Source of the DNA: Dechloromonas sp.
GTDB lineage: Bacteria > Pseudomonadota > Gammaproteobacteria > Burkholderiales > Rhodocyclaceae
Direction: 5' to 3'
NCBI GenBank assembly: GCA_013693915.1
Contig: CP059264.1
Location: 1,794,963 to 1,800,576 of the forward strand
DNA: 5,614 bases
The notes below the pieces were generated by a model, which worked only from the letters and a program-made list of their open reading frames with translations, made no database searches and was not told where the DNA came from. A program made the translations under genes and the position numbers. This document shows positions 1-5,451 of the stretch, piece after piece. The stretch's first letter is position 1. Each line of letters starts with the position of its first letter.

Positions 1-501
1 AAAGGTTGGGGCCGCGGCAAGCGGCCGGTGATCAACGTTAGTTGGCACGATGCGCGTGCCTATGCCGCCTGGCTCGCGAGGACGACAGGTAAAGCCTATC
101 GGCTGCTCTCCGAGGCGGAGTGGGAGTATGCGGCGCGGGCCGGCACGACCACCCGCTACCCGTGGGGTGACGAGCTGGGCAGCAATCGCGCGAATTGCAA
201 TACGGGCAGCCAGTGGAGCGGCAGGCAGACGGCGCCGGTGGGCAGCTTCCAGCCCAATGCCTTCGGGCTGTACGACATGATCGGCAACGTCTCGGAGTGG
301 ACGCAGGACTGCTGGAACGAAAATTACAGGGGCGCGCCAGTGGATGGGCGGCCGTGGGAGACTGGCGACTGTGGCCGGCGTGTCGAGCGCGGCGGCTCCT
401 TGCTCAACTTCCCGGAAGTCTGCCGCTCGGCGTTCCGCTTCAGGGAGGAGCCAGGGGTCGCGTACCTCGACCGCGGTTTCCGTCTTGCCAGGACGCTCTG
501 A
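1..501 (+). CDS. FGE/SUMF1-domain (C-type-lectin fold) protein, 5'-truncated; probable DGR target protein
   Basis: The reading frame is open from the first base of the window, so the true start lies upstream; 166 residues are visible before the TGA at 499-501. The visible part is the C-terminal half of a formylglycine-generating-enzyme/sulfatase-modifying-factor domain (PF03781). Its hallmarks appear in order: GWGRGKRPVINVSW (residues 2-15), LSEAEWEYAARAG (36-48), YPWGDE (53-58), FGLYDMIGNVSEW (88-100), RGGS (130-133), RSAFR (142-146) and GFRLAR (159-164). True FGE enzymes carry two catalytic cysteines just after the GGS motif. Here that stretch reads GGSLLNFPEVCRSA with only one Cys, which aligns better with a structural position, so sulfatase-activating activity is unlikely. 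This domain is also the scaffold of many DGR-diversified binding proteins, whose variable residues sit in exactly this C-terminal segment. An Avd-like fragment follows 43 bp downstream on the same strand, which supports the DGR-target reading. Ligand and cellular location cannot be judged without the N-terminus. Confidence 0.9.
   Translation, partial: KGWGRGKRPVINVSWHDARAYAAWLARTTGKAYRLLSEAEWEYAARAGTTTRYPWGDELGSNRANCNTGSQWSGRQTAPVGSFQPNAFGLYDMIGNVSEWTQDCWNENYRGAPVDGRPWETGDCGRRVERGGSLLNFPEVCRSAFRFREEPGVAYLDRGFRLARTL
391..501 (+). other. Candidate DGR variable region (VR) at the 3' end of the FGE-domain gene
   Basis: Related DGR targets read roughly GGSW-N-N-N-P..(C)RSA-N-R-N..P..R-N-N-N-GFR in this segment, with Asn (AAC) codons at the diversified sites. 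Here the fixed framework (GGS, P, RSA, R, P, GFRLAR) is kept. The positions where Asn is expected are Leu135 (ctc), Asn136 (aac), Phe137 (ttc), Val140 (gtc), Phe145 (ttc), Phe147 (ttc), Val153 (gtc), Tyr155 (tac), Leu156 (ctc) and Asp157 (gac). All ten codons end in C and differ from AAC only at the first two positions, as adenine-specific mutagenesis of a template would produce. I count only 10 adenines among bases 391-480. C-ending codons are common in GC-rich genomes, and no template repeat is in the window to prove the case, so this is inference from pattern. Confidence 0.5.
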
Positions 502-531
502 CCTCCTGGCTCTTTAACTCCTTACCTCCTG
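501..531 (+). repeat. Pyrimidine-rich spacer with an 8-bp direct repeat, ACCTCCTG
   Basis: Just past the stop of the FGE-domain gene the + strand is rich in C and T and contains ACCTCCTG twice, at 501-508 and 524-531, a period of 23 bases. A stop codon followed by a short pyrimidine-rich tail resembles the spacer seen between VR and avd in several DGRs. On the minus strand the repeat reads CAGGAGGT, a perfect Shine-Dalgarno sequence. No ATG, GTG or TTG sits at a suitable distance from either copy, so it does not mark a minus-strand gene. Confidence 0.4.
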
Positions 532-544
532 AATCGGCTAGGCG

Positions 545-817
545 ATGACATCGGAACAGGACAGCGGACGCCGCCACGCGGCCGATGCTGCCCACTGCCC
601 CGGCCCGGCGCTGGAAGCGATGTTCCGGTTCATCATCTGGCTCATCCCGGCGCTGGAGGTAATGGAGCGGCCTTTGGGCATCAGCTCGGGTTGCCTGCAT
701 CGGCATGATCACCCCTGCGTCCGCACGCTACCGGTAGCGAACAGCATGCCACCCGCCGGCGCCGCCACCCGGTTGCTCAATGCGTCGCGCCGGCCCGCTT
801 GCGCAGCATGTCGATGA
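545..817 (+). pseudogene. Avd-like (DGR accessory variability protein) 5' fragment running into unrelated sequence
   Basis: An ATG at 545 opens a 90-codon frame ending with TGA at 815-817. Residues 22-38, ALEAMFRFIIWLIPALE, look like helix 1 of the bacterial Avd/four-helix-bundle family, which in DGRs pairs with the reverse transcriptase. In that family the segment is followed by a strongly conserved block of the type KFPR..RF.LGDR. Here similarity stops at about base 658 and the frame continues with a Cys/His/Pro-rich tail (VMERPLGISSGCLHRHDH) of no recognisable family. The last ~41 bases overlap the end of the convergent gene at 777. I found no simple frameshift that restores the missing block, so it looks like a truncation or recombination junction. 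The ribosome site is weak (AGG two bases before ATG). The position, just downstream of an FGE-type target, is where avd normally lies. The short length of the match is the main uncertainty. Confidence 0.5.
726..739. repeat. Perfect 14-bp palindrome CGCTACCGGTAGCG
   Basis: The two halves are exact reverse complements, and in RNA this would form a 5-bp stem with a CCGG loop. It lies 37 bp beyond the stop of the minus-strand DUF299 gene and inside the tail of the Avd-like frame. It may be a protein-binding site or part of a weak 3' hairpin for the minus-strand transcript. No T-tract follows on either strand, so I do not call it an intrinsic terminator. Confidence 0.35.
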
Positions 818-1598
818 TCATCGACGCGGTCTGCTCGATCGAGCGATGGCTGGCATCGATGATCGGCCAGCCGTGGCGGATGAACAGGCGGCGCGCTTCG
901 AGAACCTCCTTGCGCAGCGCATCGAGATCGGCATAGTCGCCATTCGACTCGTGCCTGAGCGCCGTCAGGCGGGCCGCGCGGATCATCGCCAGGCGCGCCG
1001 GGTCGACGGTGAGACCGACGATCAGCGGCCCGTTCGCGCGCAGCAGCCCGGCGGGCGGCGGCGCTCCCGGCACCAGCGGCACGTTCGCCGCCTTGATTCC
1101 GCGCGAGGCGAGATACATGCAGGTCGGTGTCTTGGTCGCACGCGAGACCCCGACGATGATGACGTCGGCGCCGTCGAGATCGTCGCTGGCGAGCCCGTCA
1201 TCATGGGCGAGCGTGTACTTCATCGCCTCGACGCGGCGAAAGTAGTCTTCGTCGAAGGCAGCGCCGGACTTGTGCTGCGACAAGATGGCAGCCCCGGTGT
1301 ATTCCGCGAGCTGCCCGATCAACGGCTCGAGCGCGAACTGGCAGGGAACGCCGAGATGACGACAACCCTCCTCGAGGGCTTCGCGGACATCGCCGTCGCT
1401 GATGCTGTGCAGGACGAAGCCAGGGGCCGCGGCAAGCACGCCCAGGATTTCCGGCACCTGGTCGAGGCGGCGGACCATCTTCCACAGACGCCGCCTGACC
1501 TCGACTCCCGCAAGCTGGGTGACGGCGTTGCGCGCCAGCATCTCGACGAGTTCCCCAGAGGCATGCGAGACGAGATAGAGGACGACCGTCCTGCTCAC
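777..1598 (-). CDS. ppsR: PpsR/PDRP-family (DUF299) bifunctional kinase/pyrophosphorylase, regulator of PEP synthase or pyruvate phosphate dikinase
   Basis: Members of this family (PF03618, COG1806) use ADP to phosphorylate a Thr on PEP synthetase or pyruvate phosphate dikinase, inactivating it, and reverse this with phosphate. They thus control pyruvate-to-PEP flux in the cytoplasm. With the start at GTG 1598 the protein has 273 residues, a normal length. The P-loop-like motif GVSRATKTPTCMYLA is at 150-164, followed by GIKAANVPLVPG (167-178). DEDYFRRVEA (116-125) and AHDDG (131-135) precede it, and ARRLFIRHGWPIID lies near the end. The 1598 start is preferred because GGGAG lies about nine bases upstream and family members begin near this point. 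A longer GTG start at 1646 would overlap the upstream gene by 17 bp. Oddly, the near-universal N-terminal VSD(S/G)TG motif reads VSHASG (10-15), replacing the conserved Asp with His. The QH...DEDYF...AHDDG style resembles alphaproteobacterial rather than typical betaproteobacterial members. Family is certain; which dikinase it regulates is not. Confidence 0.9.
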   Translation of the reverse strand: MSRTVVLYLVSHASGELVEMLARNAVTQLAGVEVRRRLWKMVRRLDQVPEILGVLAAAPGFVLHSISDGDVREALEEGCRHLGVPCQFALEPLIGQLAEYTGAAILSQHKSGAAFDEDYFRRVEAMKYTLAHDDGLASDDLDGADVIIVGVSRATKTPTCMYLASRGIKAANVPLVPGAPPPAGLLRANGPLIVGLTVDPARLAMIRAARLTALRHESNGDYADLDALRKEVLEARRLFIRHGWPIIDASHRSIEQTASMIIDMLRKRAGATH

Positions 1599-1629
1599 CG
1601 GCCGTTTCTCCCGCGCGGGCGGCGGCGGC

Positions 1630-2382
1630 TCAGCGATGGTAGCCACCGTCCAGGCGCAGGACGCTGCCGTTGATCATGACGTTCTTGATGACGTGCAGGA
1701 CGAGCATGGCGAACTCGGCGGGATCGCCGAAGCGGTGCGGAAACGGGATCTGGCGGGCCAGCCGCGAGTCGAGGTTCTTCTCCATGTCGAAAAGCGTCTG
1801 CGTCCCAAACAGTCCGGGCGCGATGCCGACGACGCGGATTCCCAGCGGGCCGAGTTCGCGCGCCGCCGGCAGGATCATGCTGACGACGCCGCCCTTGGAG
1901 GCGGAATAGGCGGCCTCGCCGCTCTGGCCCTCGTACGCCGAGACCGACGCCGTGGACAGGATGACGCCGCGCTCGCCGCTGGCTTGCGGCGGCAGGCTCG
2001 CCATGTCGGCGGCGGCGAGGCGAATCATGTTGAAGGTCGACATCAGGTTGACCTCGACGAGCTGCCGGAAATCATCGAGCGGCATCGGCCCGCCGGCGCC
2101 GAGGATCGGCTCGTTGTGGCCGCGCCCGACGCAGTGCACGAGCACGCGCGCCGCGCCGTGCGCCTCGCGCGCCCGGGTGATCGCCTCTTCGGCCGACTGC
2201 GAGTCGGCAACGTCACAGTGAATGGCCAGCGCGCCGATATCGTCGGCCACCCGGTTCACACCATCTGCGTCGATGTCGATCAAGGTCACCCGCGCTCCCG
2301 CCTCGCTGAGATAGCGGGCCGTTTCGGCTCCCAGACCCGATGCCGCCCCGGTGACGACTGCGGGACATCCCCATAGATCCAT
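1630..2382 (-). CDS. NAD-type short-chain dehydrogenase, resembling 3-hydroxyacyl-CoA dehydrogenase type 2 (HSD17B10-like)
   Basis: A classical SDR of 250 residues. The dinucleotide-binding motif TGAASGLG is at 11-18, and Asp36 at the end of strand 2 favours NAD over NADP. CDV is at 56-58, and HCVG (83-86) replaces the usual NNAG. The catalytic set is Asn112, Ser146, Tyr159 and Lys163 (YSASK), with PG at 189-190. The stretches GERGVILSTASVSAYEGQ and AYSASKGGVVSMILPAARELG, the APGLF motif, the IPFPHRFGDPAEFA segment and the NGSVLRLDGGYHR ending resemble the type-2 3-hydroxyacyl-CoA dehydrogenase branch. That branch oxidises short or branched 3-hydroxyacyl-CoA in fatty-acid or isoleucine breakdown; substrate here is inferred. 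Start ATG 2382 is chosen over an in-frame start at 2421 because AGGAGGT sits five bases upstream and the SDR fold begins at once. It is the first gene of a probable two-gene unit; the DUF299 gene begins 31 bp after its stop, or overlaps it if the longer start is used. Confidence 0.9.
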   Translation of the reverse strand: MDLWGCPAVVTGAASGLGAETARYLSEAGARVTLIDIDADGVNRVADDIGALAIHCDVADSQSAEEAITRAREAHGAARVLVHCVGRGHNEPILGAGGPMPLDDFRQLVEVNLMSTFNMIRLAAADMASLPPQASGERGVILSTASVSAYEGQSGEAAYSASKGGVVSMILPAARELGPLGIRVVGIAPGLFGTQTLFDMEKNLDSRLARQIPFPHRFGDPAEFAMLVLHVIKNVMINGSVLRLDGGYHR

Positions 2383-2387
2383 GCCAG

Positions 2388-2394
2388 ACCTCCT
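2388..2394 (-). promoter_or_regulatory. Shine-Dalgarno AGGAGGT for the dehydrogenase gene
   Basis: On the minus strand AGGAGGT is followed by five bases and then ATG (2382). It is a near-perfect ribosome-binding site and decides the start codon of the dehydrogenase against the longer in-frame reading. Confidence 0.85.
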
Positions 2395-2399
2395 GCCAT

Positions 2400-2420
2400 T
2401 GCCGACCTCAGCTGTCGGCA
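2400..2420. promoter_or_regulatory. Inverted repeat TGCCGAC-N7-GTCGGCA in the dehydrogenase leader
   Basis: Two perfect 7-bp arms (2400-2406 and 2414-2420) flank a 7-base centre. The repeat lies between a consensus -10 hexamer (2430-2435, minus strand) and the ribosome site (2388-2394). It could be a repressor operator just past the transcription start, or a leader-RNA hairpin near the ribosome site. The regulator is unknown, and no regulator gene is adjacent. Confidence 0.45.
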
Positions 2421-2429
2421 CCAGCGCGC

Positions 2430-2435
2430 ATTATA
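2430..2435 (-). promoter_or_regulatory. Candidate -10 box TATAAT for the dehydrogenase/DUF299 unit
   Basis: TATAAT occurs on the minus strand 47 bp upstream of the dehydrogenase ATG, in an otherwise GC-rich region. No good -35 match exists at 16-18 bp spacing (the 17-bp position reads TGCGTT), so the promoter may be weak, activator-dependent or spurious. Confidence 0.4.
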
Positions 2436-2861
2436 TCGGGCGGCAAAGCCGGAACGCATGCCGGCGTCTGACTCACCACCTCGTTCTCCACCAGGGACAA
2501 CCTCCGGACGCCGCGAGACTTTCAGGCTTCGTCAAGACCGTCGCATCCCTTCAATCCGGACACTGCCGATTCGCCGTACAGCCGGAAGTCCCGGTTGACG
2601 ATGGGTCGCAGGAGCGGGGATACTCGCCCAATGCCGCTTGAATTTCCTGTCCCTCGGCCTCGTCGCCGAATTTCGCGACCCGTTGCCGCAGACGTGCGAG
2701 GAGTAGCGGCGGGTTTGTGGCGCACGCGAGATCAGCGGCGGCGTGGCGTTCGGGACGGCGACCGCGGCGCTGGGGAAGACCGGCGAAGCCAGGTTCGGGT
2801 AGCGACTGATGGCGGTTGATTCTGGCGAACGGCGCCGGCGGGTGAGCGGGGCAATGCACTG
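2436..2861. other. Divergent intergenic region without a supported gene
   Basis: About 430 bases separate the dehydrogenase promoter from the start of the membrane-protein gene. Short open frames exist on both strands, but none has a ribosome site plus a recognisable protein, and the longer minus-strand frames continue as antisense through the membrane-protein gene. I see no tRNA, rRNA, IS end or clear terminator. The region must hold the promoter of the membrane-protein gene, but no convincing -35/-10 pair is visible near 2862, so transcription may start further upstream. Confidence 0.6.
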
Positions 2862-4922
2862 ATGTCGATCTTCGCGAGGATCGCCGGCTGGCTGCCCGGC
2901 CCCCGCCCGGCGGCAGGCGAGCGGCTGACGGCTGCCCTCGACGCCTTCCACGACCCGGATGCCGACTCGCTCGCCCTGATCCGCCGCCTGGTCGGCGCCG
3001 TCCGTCCGCGCAGCCGGCGCGACCAGGAAGCCAACGCGCGCTATGGCGAGGTGCTCGACCGCCTCGAAGGCGATGCCGCACTGCGCCTGGCCTTCCGCGG
3101 GCATGTCGTGCGCTTCGTCGCCAGCCGTCGCCTGGTGACCTTCTTCACCGACAGCGGCATTCTTCCCGGCACCGGCTTCTTTTCGGAATGGTGGCGCATC
3201 CTCGGCGACCGCCTGCTGCCGCCGGCCCCCGACGAGCACCGGCTGAAGGACTGCGTCAACGTCATCTTCGACCGGCCCGACGACTGGCGCTGGCAGGCGC
3301 GGATCCCGCCCGGACATTCGCGCCGCCTGTGGGCCCTGCTGGCGCCGGAGGAGGAGTTGCGCGGCGCCGACTGGCGCGGGATCGAGGAGCAGATGCTCGA
3401 CGCCGTGCTGCTCCTTGCCCATCGCATCAGCGGCCTCGGCGTCGAGGGCGAACTCGTGCGCGCATCGCCCGGGTTCGACGCCGATCTGCCGTGCTTCGTC
3501 GCGCTCTCGGCGGAGGCACTCGCCTTCGTGAACGAGACGCGCGCCGCCTTCGACGACCCGGCGGCTGCGCCCGACGACGGCGCCCAGCTCCTCGTCATCG
3601 CCGACCAGTGCGCGGAGACGCTGCAGCGGGTGCGCAAGCGGGCGCGCAGCGTCGGCACCAGCCTCCATCTCAGCTACCTGCTGACGCGCAGCGAGCAATG
3701 CCTGGAGCGGCTGCGCGAGATGGTCGCCATTCTCGTCGCCTGCACGGCGGCGACTGCGCGCGACGAGGCCATTGCGGCGTGGGCCGACTTCACCCGCGCC
3801 GCGTTTCTCGCCGAGAACCGGCGCAACAGCCTCGGCCACTACATGGCGCAGCTTTCCGCGTTGCTCGCCGTGCGCGTGACCGAGAACGCGGCGCGCTCGG
3901 GCGAACACTACATCTGCGAGACGCGCGCCGACTACGGAGCGATGTGGCGGTCGGCGCTTGGCGCCGGAGTGCTGATCGGCGGCATGGCGCTGTTCAAGAT
4001 CTTCGCCGTCGGCCTGCACGCGCCGCTCTTCGGCGAGGCCTTCCTCTTCAGCATGATCTACGGCCTCGGCTTCGTCGCCATCTACCTGCTTGGCATGACG
4101 GTCGCCACCAAGCAGCCGGCGATGACGGCGCAGACCCTCGCCGGGCTGCTCGGCGACGTGCGGGCGACGCGCCAGGACGAACTGGAGCGGCTGGTGGACG
4201 TCGTCGCTGCCGTCTGCCGCAGCCAGCTGGCGGCGATCGCCGGCAATGTCCTGATGGCGCTGCCGTTCGCCCTCGCGCTGGCCCACTGGCTCGGCCAGCT
4301 CGCCGGGCACCCGGTGATCGCGCTGGAAAAGGCTGCCCATCTCCTCGACGACCTCGATCCGCTCGGCTGGGCGATCCCGCACGCGGCGATCGCCGGCTTC
4401 TACCTCTACCTGTCGGGGCTGATCACCGGCTATTTCGACAACCGTGCCGCCTACAGCGATCTCGGCATCCGCATCGGCCGTCTGCACTGGCTGCGCCGGC
4501 TGCTCGGCGTCGACCGCGCGGCGGCGGTCGGCGGCTACATCGCCGACCATCTCGGCGGCATCATGGGCAACTTCCTGTTCGGATGCATGCTGGGGTCGAC
4601 CGGCGTCATCGGCACCATTCTCGGATTGCCGCTCGACATCCGCCACATCGCCTTCTCCTCGGCCAACCTCGGCTACGCGGTAACCGGCTTCGCCTACGAT
4701 CTGCCGCTCGGGACGGTGCTCTGGGCCGGGCTTGGCGTCGCCCTCATCGGTGCCACCAATCTTGGTGTCAGCTTTGTGCTGGCGTTGCGTACCGCGCTCG
4801 GCGCCCGCGGCATCCGCTTCGAGCACTGGGGCGCCCTGCTTGCTGCGCTCTGGCAGCGCTTCCGCCGCACCCCGCGGGACTTCCTGCTGCCACCGCGGGC
4901 GACGGCGGCGGACGGCGGGTAG
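2862..4922 (+). CDS. Gcr-like 'site-specific recombinase' family (PF10136) polytopic membrane protein
   Basis: This is a 686-residue protein. Residues 1-350 are mostly soluble, helical and charged. The C-terminal half holds about six hydrophobic segments (roughly 364-386, 392-413, 455-478, 505-524, 566-590 and 614-643). Signature stretches include YGLGFVAIYLLGMTVATKQPAMTA (ATKQPAMTA at 415-423), GNVLMALPFA (461-470), GYFDNRAAY (523-531), GGIMGNFLFGCMLG (565-578) and LPLDIRHIAFSSANLGYA (589-606). I recognise these as belonging to the family annotated as Gcr-type site-specific recombinase, common in Betaproteobacteria. That name is historical: I see neither the RHRY set of tyrosine recombinases nor a serine-recombinase N-terminal domain, and the architecture is that of an inner-membrane protein, so the real function is unknown. 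The ATG at 2862 is the first start in the open frame (in-frame stop at 2817-2819). The ribosome site is weak (GGGG at 2848-2851). A two-codon frame ATG-CAC-TGA (2854-2862) overlaps the start as TGATG. TAG stop at 4920-4922. Confidence 0.85.
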   Translation: MSIFARIAGWLPGPRPAAGERLTAALDAFHDPDADSLALIRRLVGAVRPRSRRDQEANARYGEVLDRLEGDAALRLAFRGHVVRFVASRRLVTFFTDSGILPGTGFFSEWWRILGDRLLPPAPDEHRLKDCVNVIFDRPDDWRWQARIPPGHSRRLWALLAPEEELRGADWRGIEEQMLDAVLLLAHRISGLGVEGELVRASPGFDADLPCFVALSAEALAFVNETRAAFDDPAAAPDDGAQLLVIADQCAETLQRVRKRARSVGTSLHLSYLLTRSEQCLERLREMVAILVACTAATARDEAIAAWADFTRAAFLAENRRNSLGHYMAQLSALLAVRVTENAARSGEHYICETRADYGAMWRSALGAGVLIGGMALFKIFAVGLHAPLFGEAFLFSMIYGLGFVAIYLLGMTVATKQPAMTAQTLAGLLGDVRATRQDELERLVDVVAAVCRSQLAAIAGNVLMALPFALALAHWLGQLAGHPVIALEKAAHLLDDLDPLGWAIPHAAIAGFYLYLSGLITGYFDNRAAYSDLGIRIGRLHWLRRLLGVDRAAAVGGYIADHLGGIMGNFLFGCMLGSTGVIGTILGLPLDIRHIAFSSANLGYAVTGFAYDLPLGTVLWAGLGVALIGATNLGVSFVLALRTALGARGIRFEHWGALLAALWQRFRRTPRDFLLPPRATAADGG

Positions 4923-5090
4923 AACAGCCGGGCGTCCGGCATCGCCAGCGCCTGCCACAGCCCGCTGCCGTTGCCGCTTCTGCTGCTCGCGCCGTGAGAT
5001 TGACACGACGCAATGAGTCATGACCTTCGCCTGCACTCGGTAGCGCCGCTTGAACCGTCATTCCTCGCTTGGCCGGATCGATGGCGCCGG

Positions 5091-5411
5091 CTATTCGCCA
5101 TCCGGACGGCGCGCCTTGTCCGGGTGGTGGGCGGCGATGTAGGCATCGTAGCGGGCCTGCATTTCCGGCGCCTGTCTGGCGATTTCGCGCAGGATGCGGG
5201 CGACCGACCAGATCATCACGGCCACGCCGCCGACGATGCAGATGACGGCTTCCGCGGTCGACGTCGGAAAACTGGCCAGAATCGCGCCCCTGCCGGCGGC
5301 GAACCAACTGGCGCCGATGGCCACGCAGGAGAGGCCGAAAACGTCAGCCATGCCATAGGCGAAGATGCGGCCGGTCAGGCGGGGGCGAGGCGGGCGGGTC
5401 GTCGGGAACAT
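5091..5411 (-). CDS. Small two-helix inner-membrane protein of unknown function
   Basis: A 106-residue frame from ATG 5411 to the TAG at 5091-5093. After a basic, proline-rich N-terminus (residues 1-15) come two hydrophobic helices, about 22-45 (ADVFGLSCVAIGASWFAAG) and 52-74 (AEAVICIVGGVAVMIWSVA). A polar, probably amphipathic helix follows (ILREIARQAPEMQARYDAYI, 73-92), ending in a charged tail. Charge distribution (Arg-rich N-terminus and C-terminal tail) fits both ends in the cytoplasm. I do not recognise the family. The overall plan is that of short conserved hypothetical membrane proteins of proteobacteria. No strong Shine-Dalgarno precedes ATG 5411 (only AAGG about seven bases upstream). 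A later in-frame ATG at residue 21 would remove the basic leader and also lacks a good ribosome site. It is divergent from the exported CxxC protein across 50 bp. The overlapping + strand frame at 5013-5426 is Arg/Gly/Ala-rich and looks like a shadow of this gene. Confidence 0.7.
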   Translation of the reverse strand: MFPTTRPPRPRLTGRIFAYGMADVFGLSCVAIGASWFAAGRGAILASFPTSTAEAVICIVGGVAVMIWSVARILREIARQAPEMQARYDAYIAAHHPDKARRPDGE

Positions 5412-5420
5412 GGGCGGGCC

Positions 5421-5427
5421 TTATAAT
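5421..5427. promoter_or_regulatory. Candidate -10 element TTATAAT in the 50-bp divergent intergenic region
   Basis: The + strand reads TATAAT at 5422-5427, placing a start site about 28 bp before ATG 5462. Because TTATAA is self-complementary, the minus strand also offers TATAAG (5425-5420), which would give the small membrane-protein gene a very short leader. The -35 hexamers at 17-bp spacing match only half of TTGACA on either strand (TCGTCG on +, CAGGCA on -). One AT-rich element may serve both genes or only one. Confidence 0.4.
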
Positions 5428-5451
5428 GGAGCTTGATCATTTTGCCTGATC

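Noticed and set aside
1..501. True formylglycine-generating enzyme (sulfatase activator)
   Set aside because: The two catalytic cysteines expected shortly after GGS are absent; the position reads GGSLLNFPEVC. No sulfatase gene is visible nearby.
391..776. Template repeat (TR) of a DGR just downstream of the variable region
   Set aside because: I looked for a second copy of the GGCGGCTCC...CGCTCGGCG...GGTTTCCGT framework between the VR and the DUF299 gene and found none in this window.
780..1673. 297-codon + strand frame opposite the DUF299 gene
   Set aside because: Composition is typical of an antisense shadow; the minus strand carries the GVSRATKTPT motif and an appropriate start.
1636..2376. 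246-codon + strand frame opposite the dehydrogenase
   Set aside because: It is Arg/Asp/His-rich without motifs, whereas the opposite strand has a complete SDR catalytic set.
3188..5023. 611-codon + strand frame overlapping the membrane-protein gene in another phase
   Set aside because: It is an Arg/Ala/Pro/His-rich frame with no domain pattern, and is a frame-shadow of the PF10136-like gene.
2532..5036. 834-codon open frame on the minus strand, opposite the membrane-protein gene
   Set aside because: It is low in hydrophobic order and extremely rich in Arg, Gln, Glu, Ala and Gly, as antisense frames of GC-rich genes are. The opposite strand has recognisable conserved motifs throughout.
5073..5105. 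Hairpin CCGGA-(TCGA)-TGGCG / CGCCA-TCCGG around the stop of the small membrane-protein gene as an intrinsic terminator
   Set aside because: The stem is interrupted by a four-base bulge, it overlaps the last codons, and no T-tract follows on the minus strand.
5433..5450. FNR/CRP-like site around TTGATCATTTTGCCTGATC
   Set aside because: The half-sites do not form TTGAT-N4-ATCAA or TGTGA-N6-TCACA; TGATC simply recurs in the same orientation.
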